From positions 62,001 to 126,000 of the forward strand of contig DBQP01000010.1 of NCBI GenBank assembly GCA_002305265.1: DNA of 64,000 nt. The letters are read 5' to 3'. Of the stretch, positions 52,727 to 62,188 are shown piece after piece. The first letter of the stretch is position 1, and every line of letters starts with the position of its first letter. A program made the translations under genes and the position numbers. The notes beneath the pieces are model-generated. The model ran no database searches and was not told the DNA's origin. It worked only from the letters and a program-made list of their open reading frames with translations. The DNA is from Prevotellaceae bacterium UBA1391 (GTDB taxonomy: Bacteria; Bacteroidota; Bacteroidia; Bacteroidales; Bacteroidaceae).

Positions 52727-54205
52727 ATGTGGGACCTTATATTATTCTTCTTCGGATACATCATCTTCGCATATTCGCTGCTGCTCTTGGCGTCTTATGT
52801 GATGCTTTTGGTCTTCTCCTACCAATACAGCACCAAAAGCAAGCAATGGTCGGACGACTACATTCGACACATGGTGCAAAGCTCTCCGTATGTCCCTGGC
52901 ATCTCCATTGTGGCGCCTGCCTTCAACGAGGAAAAAACCATCATCGACAACGTACAGTCGCTGCTGAGAATGGACTACCCCAACTTCGAGGTTTGCATCG
53001 TCAACGACGGCAGTAAGGACAAGACGCTCGAGCTGCTGATTGACACGTTCGACCTGGTGGAAGTTCCGTTTGAATACGTGGAGAAAGTGCATTGCGCACC
53101 CTTCAAGCGACTGTTCAAATCGGTCAATGTCCATTACTCGAGGCTGATCGTTGTAGACAAAGCGAACGGTGGCACCAAGGCCGACGCAGTGAATGCGGGC
53201 CTGAATGTCATCTCCAATCCGTATTTCATCAACACTGACGTCGACTGCATCCTCTCCAAGGATGCCATGTATCAGTGCGTGTTCCCTGTCATCACCGACG
53301 AAACCATCATCGCCGTATCGGGTACAATGTCGATGAGCAACGGCTCGACCATCAGCAACGGCGAGTTGGTGGAGATACGGCCCTCCAATCGCCCGATACC
53401 GCTCTTCCAGGACTTGGAATACAAGCGTTCGTTCCTCATCGGTAAGATGGGATGGAGCAACATCAACGCCATGAACAACGTGTCGGGAGGCTACGGCCTG
53501 TTCTCGACGCAAGTCGTCATCGATGCCGGAGGCTACAGCAGCGACTCGTTCGCCGAGGACATGGACATGCTGACACGCATGATCGCGTATTGCTGCGACT
53601 TCAAGCGCAAGTACAAAGTCGTGCAGATACCGCACAACTGCTGCTGGACGGAAGGTCCGTCCAACTTCCACATGCTCACCCGACAGCGAATCCGCTGGGG
53701 CCGCGGTCTGATTCAGACGATGTGGAAGCATCGCCGTATCATCCTCAACCGCAAATACAAGCGGCTGGGCTTGATCACGATGCCATACACATTCCTCTTT
53801 GAGTTCATGGCGCCGATCATTGAGACCACAGGTTTGGTCTTCATGGTCTATCTCGCCTTCACCGGTGGCATCAACTGGGACACCTTCTTCGTGACCTTCT
53901 TCGCGATTTATACTTTCAGCTTCATGCTCTCGACCTTTGTCGTTTTCTACGACTTCATCTTGGGAACGTCCTATACGAGCATCAAGAGCTATCTCAAGCT
54001 GTTGGTGGCAGCCATCTTTGAGCCGATCATTTATCACCCCATCATCGTGGTATGCTCCATCATCGGCTACTACAGATTCATCACCCGCCAGCGGGCAGTA
54101 TGGAAGTCCATGGAACGTACCGGCATGAAGCATGCGGCGCCAGCAGCTCCAGTAGCCCCCGCGACTTCTGCGGCTCCGGCGCAGCCAGCGACAGAAACGG
54201 CGTAA
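52727..54205 (+). CDS. Processive GT2 glycosyltransferase (polysaccharide synthase)
   Basis: This 492-residue inner-membrane enzyme has an N-terminal helix, a cytoplasmic GT-A domain and about four C-terminal helices (residues 345 to 460). The motifs of processive GT2 enzymes are present: VAPAFNEEKT, VNDGSKDKT, the DxD in FINTDVDC (about 168), the catalytic AEDMDM (about 278) and RQRIRWGRG (about 318, QxxRW type). It resembles the PgaC, hyaluronan and cellulose synthase group. The polymer cannot be predicted. The C-terminal 25 residues are Ala/Pro rich. No PilZ domain is present. Confidence 0.9.
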   Translation: MWDLILFFFGYIIFAYSLLLLASYVMLLVFSYQYSTKSKQWSDDYIRHMVQSSPYVPGISIVAPAFNEEKTIIDNVQSLLRMDYPNFEVCIVNDGSKDKTLELLIDTFDLVEVPFEYVEKVHCAPFKRLFKSVNVHYSRLIVVDKANGGTKADAVNAGLNVISNPYFINTDVDCILSKDAMYQCVFPVITDETIIAVSGTMSMSNGSTISNGELVEIRPSNRPIPLFQDLEYKRSFLIGKMGWSNINAMNNVSGGYGLFSTQVVIDAGGYSSDSFAEDMDMLTRMIAYCCDFKRKYKVVQIPHNCCWTEGPSNFHMLTRQRIRWGRGLIQTMWKHRRIILNRKYKRLGLITMPYTFLFEFMAPIIETTGLVFMVYLAFTGGINWDTFFVTFFAIYTFSFMLSTFVVFYDFILGTSYTSIKSYLKLLVAAIFEPIIYHPIIVVCSIIGYYRFITRQRAVWKSMERTGMKHAAPAAPVAPATSAAPAQPATETA

Positions 54206-54227
54206 CAATAAAACAACATCGAGGATT

Positions 54228-57116
54228 ATGAGACGCGCAACGATATATATAGGATGCATCATCGCATGGCTGGCCCTGCTGGCCCAGCCCGCATGGGCGC
54301 AAGACAACGACAGAAAGCGAACCGCCCCGGGCCTCTTTTCCACAAAAGGCACACTCAAGTACTATGAGGATGAAGTGAACGCCCTGTTCAAGAAAGGGCG
54401 GTGGGAAGAAGGCAAGAAGTTGCTGGATGAAGGATTCCGTCACTATGAGCAGGCGGTTGGCCTCAACCGCTTGATGGGAACCTACTGGCTCCATTACAAC
54501 AAGCCAGACAGAGCGCGCTACTACCTCATCCGCGCCTTGCGCGACGACAACAAGGATCAGCTCACCCTGCACATGCTGATGAAGATTGAGGAGAAAGCCC
54601 AGCACTACAGCTCCGCCATCGTTTATTGCAACCAGCTGCTCGAGCTGTCTCCATACGACTACGAGCTCTGGCGCAAGAAGATTGAGTTGTTCCGCCTGCA
54701 GGGCAACCACGTCGAGGCATCTCGCATGCTGCTCCGACTCGGGTCCATCTATCCCGACCGCGCGGAAGTGAGACGCGAGATCATCGGCGACTATGAGATG
54801 CAATATCGCCGGTTGCGCGAGAAAAACAACCTGGCCGGACAGGAAGAGGTGCTGAGGGAACTCGTGAGATTGAGCCCCAAGGACGAAGAATTTCAGCTGG
54901 CCTTGTGCAACGTGCTCATCCAGTCAGGACGCCTGGAAGAAGCCCTCGACATAGCGGGCCATGCAGCCACGGTCGTTGCCAATCCCTACCCCTTTGTCGA
55001 GAAGAAGGCATCGCTTTTGGCCGAGATGGCACGCTATGGCGAGGCTTTGGCGTACGTGCAGAATGTACAGAACTCCATCCTGGCCCTCTCTCCCAGCCGT
55101 GGCAGACTAAACAATCTGAAAAACGAGCTCGAAAAAGAACAGGCCCGCGCCAACGCAAAGAACGATCCCTACACCGCATACGGACGTCTGTACGAACAAG
55201 AGCACTCAGAAGAAGCACTGACCTACCTGCTCAACACCTCCATGACGCGCGGCTATCTCGACGACGCACTGATGTACATCCGCGAGGCGCGACGCCTCCG
55301 CGGCGACACACAGAACCTGATGTACAGGGAATACATCGTGCAGCGCCGCATGGGCAACACCCGCGCTGCCATAGCCATGCTGCAGCGGATGCACGAGCGC
55401 TGGCCCGACAACACGGAAGTCAACGAAGAACTCTGTGCCCTCCAGCTGGAGGAAGTGCGCCGCATGATGGACCTCGAGCAATGGGACGAGGCCACCTCCC
55501 TCCTCGAGCAGCTGGCCACCTATCAGCTCGAAGGCGAGACCAAAGATGCCATCGAGCGCAGGCTCTTCACCTGCTATGTGAATGCAGGCGAACACCAAAA
55601 GGCCCTGCAGCAGCTCGACAGACTCAGCGTCAGCCAGCAGATGTCAGCTGAATTGTATCAGGAAATCATGATTCCTCACATCAAAATGCTGATGAGCCGT
55701 GGACTGACGCGCAGGGCAGATGAAGAAATCCAGCAGGTGATCGACAGAGGCTACCCGTCTGCCGACATCCTGACCATGGGCATCAACACCGCCCTGATAC
55801 TGAAGAACAATGAAAAAGCCCGCTCGCTGGTGGAGCAGGGAAAGAGCCTCTATCCGGACGATCCCTTCTTCCTGCTCAAGGATGCGCAGCTCATGGCAGC
55901 CGAAGGCAACTACCAAAGCGCCTACGACCTGCTCCAGCCGATGCTCGACACCTACCTCGGCGATACCGCGCTCGTGGATGCCTATGTCAGCTGTTGCGAG
56001 GAGTTGGCTGCCACCTTCACCAAGGGCGCAGACTACGAGTCTGCCATGCGCCTGATCGATGCCGGACTCGAGTACGATCCCTCCAACCAGTCGCTGATGC
56101 TCGCCAAGTCGTTGGTGCATGAGAAGCAGAAAGACTGGGAACAGGCCATCGCCTCCTACAAGCAGTATCATCCCCCCTACGGCGAGCTGCATGAATACCG
56201 CCAGCGCATGGAGTCACTCAAGCGCCACCTGCTGAAAAACAGAGTCACCGTAGACTACCAGTGGGCCCGCCCTTCCAACGAGGACAACATCACCTCCATG
56301 GCCACCATGTCCTATTCCCGCATCCAGAAGAACGACACATATACCTTGAACATGGTCTATGTCGGCCGGGATGGACTCACCGACCCCACCGGGATAACCT
56401 ATGAGGGGGAGAGTATAACCTTTGAGGAGACGATTGAAGATGAGGTGCTCGAAGGAGGCAACGGCATTCAGGTCGTTGGCGAATGGGAACACAAGTGGAA
56501 CAAGCGCTTCACCTCCACCCTCTCGGCGGGAATTTCCACCAAATTCCTGCCACGCCTCAAGTTCGGGCTCGGCGGATCCTACTCCTTCAACCACGACTGG
56601 ACCGGACGCGGCGACTTGTCCTTCCGTCAGATTGGCGACGACGTCAAGACCTCCTTGTGGGGAGCAGGCCTCGGCATCACCAAAGACCTTGCGCCATTCA
56701 GCCTCGGCGCCGACGTCCGCGCATTCTACATGAAGAGCAAGGACACGAGTCTCTTCGACTCCAAATTCTTCGTCAATGGAAGCCTGACCGCCAGAGTCTA
56801 TCCCGTAGAGAACAGCCGTTCCCACATCTTCGTCACAGGAGGCGTGGGTAATGCCCCGGAGATTTCGCTGATCGACAAGACCATGCCGCTGCGCTTCAAC
56901 CAGCTCAACACGATGCTGGGATGCGGCGGACTCTACGTCATCAACTCCATGATCGACCTCGGCATCTCCGCCACATGGTACAACATGGCCGTGTCCAGCC
57001 AGACGCAAGTGGAAGTAGAAGCAGTTGGCGAATCAGACCCGATGACGAAACTCGTCGAGGTAGGAAAAAGCAAAAACTACTTATATCTGGATGCTTATGT
57101 TACAATACATTTCTAA
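54228..57116 (+). CDS. TPR protein with C-terminal outer-membrane barrel, probable polysaccharide exporter
   Basis: This 962-residue protein has a signal peptide (ending AQPAWAQ), then a long run of TPR-like helical repeats from about residue 40 to 670 (for example WEEGKKLLDEGFRHYEQ, YDLLQPMLDTYLGDTALVDA). The C-terminal part (about 675 to 962) is made of alternating beta strands (YQWARPSNEDNITSMATMSY, KFLPRLKFGLGGSYSFNHDW) ending in Phe, as outer-membrane barrels do. The layout mirrors PgaA and BcsC, with periplasmic TPRs joined to an export pore. Confidence 0.83.
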   Translation: MRRATIYIGCIIAWLALLAQPAWAQDNDRKRTAPGLFSTKGTLKYYEDEVNALFKKGRWEEGKKLLDEGFRHYEQAVGLNRLMGTYWLHYNKPDRARYYLIRALRDDNKDQLTLHMLMKIEEKAQHYSSAIVYCNQLLELSPYDYELWRKKIELFRLQGNHVEASRMLLRLGSIYPDRAEVRREIIGDYEMQYRRLREKNNLAGQEEVLRELVRLSPKDEEFQLALCNVLIQSGRLEEALDIAGHAATVVANPYPFVEKKASLLAEMARYGEALAYVQNVQNSILALSPSRGRLNNLKNELEKEQARANAKNDPYTAYGRLYEQEHSEEALTYLLNTSMTRGYLDDALMYIREARRLRGDTQNLMYREYIVQRRMGNTRAAIAMLQRMHERWPDNTEVNEELCALQLEEVRRMMDLEQWDEATSLLEQLATYQLEGETKDAIERRLFTCYVNAGEHQKALQQLDRLSVSQQMSAELYQEIMIPHIKMLMSRGLTRRADEEIQQVIDRGYPSADILTMGINTALILKNNEKARSLVEQGKSLYPDDPFFLLKDAQLMAAEGNYQSAYDLLQPMLDTYLGDTALVDAYVSCCEELAATFTKGADYESAMRLIDAGLEYDPSNQSLMLAKSLVHEKQKDWEQAIASYKQYHPPYGELHEYRQRMESLKRHLLKNRVTVDYQWARPSNEDNITSMATMSYSRIQKNDTYTLNMVYVGRDGLTDPTGITYEGESITFEETIEDEVLEGGNGIQVVGEWEHKWNKRFTSTLSAGISTKFLPRLKFGLGGSYSFNHDWTGRGDLSFRQIGDDVKTSLWGAGLGITKDLAPFSLGADVRAFYMKSKDTSLFDSKFFVNGSLTARVYPVENSRSHIFVTGGVGNAPEISLIDKTMPLRFNQLNTMLGCGGLYVINSMIDLGISATWYNMAVSSQTQVEVEAVGESDPMTKLVEVGKSKNYLYLDAYVTIHF

Positions 57117-58401
57117 ATTCATGGCGAACCTCTCCGTCGCCCTCTTGGTCGGCGGATGTTCAGGCACGGCACAGACCATCGACAATCCGCCGCTGTCTGA
57201 ATACCGTGGGCTGTACACCCCTTCCAACACGCAGGAAGTACAGAGCGCCATGCACACCAACCATCCAGACTACGACTGGGGACTTTGGGGCCACAACCTG
57301 AAGAAAGCCGTCGCCGACAACCTCACCGACGACATGTACGCCATCGTCGACGGCAAGCGCAATCCCAAGCAGTTCTGCTTCTCCAGCGCTGCGCTCTACG
57401 ATGCCGTGCGCAACTACATCATCGACCAGTACGGAAGTGGTGATGAAACCTACAGCGAGCGCATCAGCATCATGCCCATGGACAACCAGCTGGCATGCAC
57501 CTGCAGCCAATGCAAGGGAAAAGGCAACTCGCCCGGCAATGCCACCCCCGCCGTCACAGAGTTCGTCACCCGACTGGCCCAGGAGTTCCCCCTGCATCAG
57601 TTCTTCACCTCCGCCTACCACACCACCAAACAGGCTCCCTCCGCCGCCCTCCCCGCCAATGTCGGCGTCTTCATCTCGAGCATCCCACTGCCCGTGCAGG
57701 TCGACTTCACTCAGAGCAAGGGCTATCGTGAGTTCCAGTCGATGGTCGCCGCCTGGAAAAAGAAATGCCCCCGCATCTACGTGTGGGACTACGAGCGCAA
57801 CTTCGACGACTACCTCTCTCCCTTCCCCTGCCTGCTCGCCATGCAGTCACGCCTGCAGCTCTACAGCAAGCTGGGCATATTGGGCGTCTTCTTCAACGGG
57901 AGCGGCGACGACTATTCAGCCTTCGACGACATGCAGACCCATGTGCTCGCACGGCTGATGGACAATCCCAATCTGAATGTGAAAGATGCCGTCGCCGACT
58001 ACTTTCAGCAGAACTATCCCATCACCGCCCCCATCCTCCTCAAGTACTACTGGGGATTGGAGGAACGCATCCGGACAACCAATCGTGAACTGCCCCTCTA
58101 TGGCACGATGGCACAGATGAACCGGATCTATCTCAACGCCAGCGAATTTGTGGCGTTTCGCCGACAGCTCGATGCAGCCAGCAAGCAGACCATGGGCGAA
58201 GAGCGCCATCGGCTGAACGCACTCCTGACATCACTGGCCTACACACAACTCGAAATGTATCGCTGCGGACTACTACCCAAGGACGCCGACATGGCGGCCG
58301 AGATGAAGGAAATCCTGAAGGGGCACAGCGAGATCAAAGGAATGGTCAACCGCGACGAAACCGGCCACACCATCGCCAAATATCTGGAACAATGGAAATA
58401 A
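57091..58401 (+). CDS. DUF4838-type lipoprotein, probable glycan-active enzyme
   Basis: This 436-residue protein has a hydrophobic N-terminus with lipobox-like LVGGC. The body matches DUF4838, a TIM-barrel-like family often found with glycan-degrading genes: DWGLWGHNLKKAV, ISIMPMDNQLACTCSQCKGKG with its Cys cluster (about residue 130), then VWDYERNFDDYLSPFPCL. Catalytic residues are not established. ATG 57091 overlaps the upstream gene by 26 bp; ATG 57121 is an alternative with a short leader peptide. It may trim or modify the exported polymer. Confidence 0.78.
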   Translation: MLMLQYISKFMANLSVALLVGGCSGTAQTIDNPPLSEYRGLYTPSNTQEVQSAMHTNHPDYDWGLWGHNLKKAVADNLTDDMYAIVDGKRNPKQFCFSSAALYDAVRNYIIDQYGSGDETYSERISIMPMDNQLACTCSQCKGKGNSPGNATPAVTEFVTRLAQEFPLHQFFTSAYHTTKQAPSAALPANVGVFISSIPLPVQVDFTQSKGYREFQSMVAAWKKKCPRIYVWDYERNFDDYLSPFPCLLAMQSRLQLYSKLGILGVFFNGSGDDYSAFDDMQTHVLARLMDNPNLNVKDAVADYFQQNYPITAPILLKYYWGLEERIRTTNRELPLYGTMAQMNRIYLNASEFVAFRRQLDAASKQTMGEERHRLNALLTSLAYTQLEMYRCGLLPKDADMAAEMKEILKGHSEIKGMVNRDETGHTIAKYLEQWK

Positions 58402-58979
58402 AGAATCACATCTCAGCCACGTTTGCTTTGGGCTTTGCCGTACTGATTGTGGTCCTGTCGTCGCTGACATCATGCCACAAGAACATCAAGCCCACTGCCA
58501 TACAGATTGAAGACTCCATACGCCACTATCCGGCCACCATCCTTGGCCAGAAACTGGTCATGCTGTACGAAGTCCGCAACTTAGGTCCCGAAATGCTCGT
58601 CTTGACCGATGTCCAGCCTGCCGTCCCCACCATCGAGGTCGACCAATGGAACGTCGAAATGATACCGCCGGGCGAAACAGCGCTTCTGAAGTTCACCTTC
58701 CACTCCGACAAGAACATCGGACTGGCCCGCCACATCATCCGAGTCTATGGCAACATCTACCCCGATGGCGTCGCCAACATCATCTTCGACACCAACATCG
58801 TCAGGCCCTCCAACGACCTGTCCGACTACGAGGAATACTACGAGAAAAAACTTCAGACGGAGGCTGAGAGGCTCCTCGGCCAGCGCATCCTCTCCAGGGA
58901 ATACCGCACCGACACCACCTCCGACGGCAAAGACCGCATTCAGAAGAACAGCAGGTACTACGACATAACATTTGAATAG
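58392..58979 (+). CDS. DUF1573-like lipoprotein
   Basis: This 195-residue protein has a signal peptide and lipobox (LSSLTSC). The core is an immunoglobulin-like DUF1573 domain: YEVRNLGPEMLVLTDVQPAVP, then PPGETALLKFTFHSDKNIGLARH and VYGN. The C-terminus is polar and charged (YEEYYEKKLQTEAERL). The start overlaps the end of the previous gene by 10 bp, showing tight coupling. Its role is unknown; it may scaffold the exporter. Confidence 0.8.
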   Translation: MEIKNHISATFALGFAVLIVVLSSLTSCHKNIKPTAIQIEDSIRHYPATILGQKLVMLYEVRNLGPEMLVLTDVQPAVPTIEVDQWNVEMIPPGETALLKFTFHSDKNIGLARHIIRVYGNIYPDGVANIIFDTNIVRPSNDLSDYEEYYEKKLQTEAERLLGQRILSREYRTDTTSDGKDRIQKNSRYYDITFE

Positions 58980-59039
58980 TCGAGAGCCACTTGCTACCAC
59001 TCATCCCCAATTCGAACTCAGTAAAGTAAACTATATATT

Positions 59040-59498
59040 ATGAAACAAATTGCAGGAAAGGATACCAATCAATTCAAAGTCCTCTTGGTAGATGACATCC
59101 CACTCAACCTGATTTTGTTGGAAAAGATGCTCCGCCCCTACGAATTTCAAATCGAGAAAGCCTACAACGGACGTCTCGCATTGCAGATGATTCAAGAACG
59201 GCAAGATACACCCGAAGCATTCGACCTGGCCATTGTCGACCTCATGATGCCTGAAATCGACGGCTACGAGGTCATCAAAGCCGTGCGCCACGGATGCGAC
59301 AATGGCGAATTCACCATCCATGCCAAAGACAAGCAGGAGTTTCCCCTCATCATCTTGTCCGGCATGAACTTCAACGACGACATCACCAAAGGCCTGTCGA
59401 TGGGAGCCAACCAGTTCCTCACCAAGCCCGTGGTCATGGAGCGTCTCTATACCGCCGTCACAGAGGAACTGACCAAGAAGTTGCAGACCACCGCATGA
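59040..59498 (+). CDS. Stand-alone response regulator receiver protein
   Basis: This 152-residue protein is a single CheY-like receiver: acidic pair in VLLVDDIPLN, phospho-acceptor Asp in LAIVDLMMPEIDGYEV (about residue 67), Ser in IILSGMNF, and Lys in FLTKPVVM. A charged insert of about 18 residues (around GCDNGEFTIHAKDK) precedes the fourth strand. There is no output domain, so it likely acts through protein contact, the obvious partners being the kinases and the GT2 complex of this locus. Confidence 0.92.
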   Translation: MKQIAGKDTNQFKVLLVDDIPLNLILLEKMLRPYEFQIEKAYNGRLALQMIQERQDTPEAFDLAIVDLMMPEIDGYEVIKAVRHGCDNGEFTIHAKDKQEFPLIILSGMNFNDDITKGLSMGANQFLTKPVVMERLYTAVTEELTKKLQTTA

Positions 59499-59584
59499 TG
59501 CGCCGCAACCGTCCGTCCCACATAGCCATATCGGGGAAGCTACACACCCCACCACTTCCAGCGATGACATCTCAACCTCTTCAC

Positions 59585-61813
59585 ATGATAAGATCATTAC
59601 ACGTCAAGAGGGCAGATAGCTTGCGCCGTCTCCTCCTCCTTTTCCTTTGGATTTTGGAGATGCAGGCCACGCAGGCACAAAGCATAGTGCCTATTCCGCT
59701 CTCGCCCGCCTTCCTCCATCTGTCCGACCATCCGCGCTACCGCATCGCCTGTCCCGTCTGGGGCGATGGCGCCGTCACCATCGGCAGCCTCCATAGCAGC
59801 AGCGTCCAGGTGGCCTACGAGACAGACCCCACACAGTGGGACGCCGCCTGCTGGTGGGAAATCACCAGCCCCGATAACGTTCACCTCGTCTTCCGCAACG
59901 CAGCCACCGGCGACTATCTCACCTATACACCCGCCAAAGACTGGACCACCTACGTCCGCCTCGTCCTCAGCCAGCAGCTCACCGAGCAAGCCCACTGGAC
60001 CGTCGGCACCGCCAGCGGCAGCCTCGTGTTCCACTATGCCGCCACCGATGCCAACTATTTCATGGAGATGGGATCGGACAAGATGGTCAGCACCTCCGTC
60101 AGCAGCGGCACCTCCCCCTACGTCCGCTTCCTCCTCTACGATGAGAATGGAAACGCCATCACCCTTCCAGCCGCCACACCGCTGCTCTCCTATGCCGACC
60201 ACGTCGCCCTCAACAGCCGCCTGCTGACCTTCGACACGCAGTCGTCCACCTTCTTCTCCTCGGTCGCCACACTGGCCGACGCCACAGCCGAGTTCTCCTT
60301 CCAGACCGCCGACGACGCCACCTATCGCCTTGAGCTCACCGATACGCTCACTGGCGAGCCGCAGACACGGCTCACGCCCGACCTCAACGGCCAGACACGC
60401 GCCCTCACCCTCTTCCGCAACGACGAAGCCGTCGTCAAGAGCCGGATAGCCTTCACGGCCCTGCCCATTGTCAACCTCTCCGTGTCGGGCAACTTTGCCA
60501 ACGACTATACCCCCGCCACCCTGCGCCTCGACGATGGCAGCCAGCCCAGCCTCGCCACCCTCGCCGCCTCCGTCAGACAGCGTGGAGCCACCGCCCGCAA
60601 CTATCCCAAGCAGTCGCTCAACGTCAGGCTCCTCGACCAGCAGGGCGAGTCGCTCGACACCACCCTCCTCGGCATCCGGGAAGACGACAAGTGGATTCTC
60701 GACGCCATGGCCATCGACCGCATTCGCATGCGCAACCGCATCTGCTTCGACCTCTGGAACGAAATCTCCAGAACGCCCTACTCCACCGACTACGACAACC
60801 GCAACGGCACCGAAGGCCAATTCGTCGAACTCTTTCTCAACGGGAACTACTACGGCATCTACTGCCTCACCGACCGCATCAACCGCAAACTGCTCGACTT
60901 GAAGAAACCCGTCGTCAATGCCGACACCACCAGCGTGACCATTCGCGGCGTACTCTACAAGAGCAACTCCTGGGACAACACCGACCTGCGCCTGTCCTCC
61001 CTCAAGCCCTCGCAGCCGATGGACACCCTGGCATGGAACAACTGGGAGCTCCAAACACCCGACGAGTTCCCCTCCGCCACCACCTGGCAGCCACTCGTCG
61101 ACCTCTACCAATTCTGCAGCTCCTCAGCCTCTGCCTTCGACGCCAGCGTAGACCAGTGGTTCTACACGTCCAACGTCATCGACTTCCATCTCCTGGTGCT
61201 TGCAGCCAACCTCATCGACAACGGCAACAAGAACCTCTTCCTCAGCACGCCCAACCTCACCAAGGGACATCGCTACCTCATCACCCCCTGGGACATGGAC
61301 ACCTCGCTGGGCGGCTACTACGACGGACGCTTCCATAGCGGCACCTACGACAACACGGCCATCGCCGACATGCGCATCAACAAGAACATGCCGTTCTCAG
61401 CGCTGTGGGACAACAACACCAATCACTACCGCTCGACCATGGCCGAGCGCTGGCTGGACATCCGCAACAAGGCATTCTCGCAAGATTCCATCAACGCAAA
61501 ACTCGAACGCTACGCACGGCTCTTCACCCGTTCAGGCGCCTGGCAGCGCGAAGTCAGTCGCTGGAGCGCAGGCACACCCGTCAGTTCCGACCTCCTGACC
61601 GAAATCGCACACATCGAGCAGTGGTATGCCGGACGCCTGCAGCAGATGGACGACTACTTCAAGCCCCTCGTGCTCGGCATCGGCGGAGTGCAGGAGTCCG
61701 ACCAGCAGGACGACCTCATCTGGACCCTCGACGGTCGCCTCCTCGGCAAGGACAAGGGGCAGAAACTCCCCCACGGCGTCTATATCATCAACAAGCGCAA
61801 GGTGGTGCGCTGA
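59585..61813 (+). CDS. Secreted CotH-kinase family protein
   Basis: This 742-residue protein has a signal peptide (LLLLFLWILEMQATQAQS), an N-terminal beta region (about 30 to 200), and a CotH-kinase domain (about 300 to 690). The latter has RQRGATARNYPKQSLNVRL, DDKWILDAMAIDRIRMRNR, VELFLNGNYYGIYCLTDRI and the metal-binding TPWDMDTSLGGYYDGRF. CotH proteins phosphorylate spore coat proteins in Bacillus; bacteroidete targets are unknown. The C-terminal 35 residues (IWTLDGRLLGKDKGQK...RKVVR) look like a type IX secretion signal. It closes the locus. Start could also be ATG 59564. Confidence 0.87.
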   Translation: MIRSLHVKRADSLRRLLLLFLWILEMQATQAQSIVPIPLSPAFLHLSDHPRYRIACPVWGDGAVTIGSLHSSSVQVAYETDPTQWDAACWWEITSPDNVHLVFRNAATGDYLTYTPAKDWTTYVRLVLSQQLTEQAHWTVGTASGSLVFHYAATDANYFMEMGSDKMVSTSVSSGTSPYVRFLLYDENGNAITLPAATPLLSYADHVALNSRLLTFDTQSSTFFSSVATLADATAEFSFQTADDATYRLELTDTLTGEPQTRLTPDLNGQTRALTLFRNDEAVVKSRIAFTALPIVNLSVSGNFANDYTPATLRLDDGSQPSLATLAASVRQRGATARNYPKQSLNVRLLDQQGESLDTTLLGIREDDKWILDAMAIDRIRMRNRICFDLWNEISRTPYSTDYDNRNGTEGQFVELFLNGNYYGIYCLTDRINRKLLDLKKPVVNADTTSVTIRGVLYKSNSWDNTDLRLSSLKPSQPMDTLAWNNWELQTPDEFPSATTWQPLVDLYQFCSSSASAFDASVDQWFYTSNVIDFHLLVLAANLIDNGNKNLFLSTPNLTKGHRYLITPWDMDTSLGGYYDGRFHSGTYDNTAIADMRINKNMPFSALWDNNTNHYRSTMAERWLDIRNKAFSQDSINAKLERYARLFTRSGAWQREVSRWSAGTPVSSDLLTEIAHIEQWYAGRLQQMDDYFKPLVLGIGGVQESDQQDDLIWTLDGRLLGKDKGQKLPHGVYIINKRKVVR

Positions 61814-61887
61814 GCCGCAGGGCCCCGCCAGTGGCCGGTGCCCGCACCGCCCGAGGCCCTTGCCTTCCCGCAATCCCTCCACGCGGA

Positions 61888-61934
61888 GAGGGTGTGCCAG
61901 AGTGAATGCTCACTCCTGCACACCCTCTTCTTCG
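61888..61934 (+). terminator. Terminator of the exopolysaccharide-type locus
   Basis: A 10-bp stem GAGGGTGTGC/GCACACCCTC encloses an inner 6-bp stem GAGTGA/TCACTC with loop ATGC, followed by TTCTTCGTTT. Confidence 0.85.
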
Positions 61935-62069
61935 TTTCCGGCAGGCAGCTTCCTTTTTTTCGTCAAACCGATCCGTCCATCAACAAGCCTTCCTCTTCGC
62001 CTCCGGAACGCTGCCCCGCTGGCCGGAACTGCGCCTCGCTGCCGTTCGGGCCCGACACAGGGTGCATTG

Positions 62070-62113
62070 CCTGCAACGGCCCTGCACGTTTCCTGCAACG
62101 GCCCTGCACTGCC
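62070..62113. repeat. 22-bp direct repeat, two units
   Basis: The 18-bp block CCTGCAACGGCCCTGCAC occurs at 62070 and 62092, exactly 22 bp apart. The rest of the gap 61935-62369 holds only this, the palindrome triplet at 62189, and no gene. Confidence 0.85.
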
Positions 62114-62188
62114 CCAGCGGCAGGGCACACCCCCAACGGACAAGTGCAGAACGTCCGATCCATCCGACGGATGTCGCAACTGCGGCGA

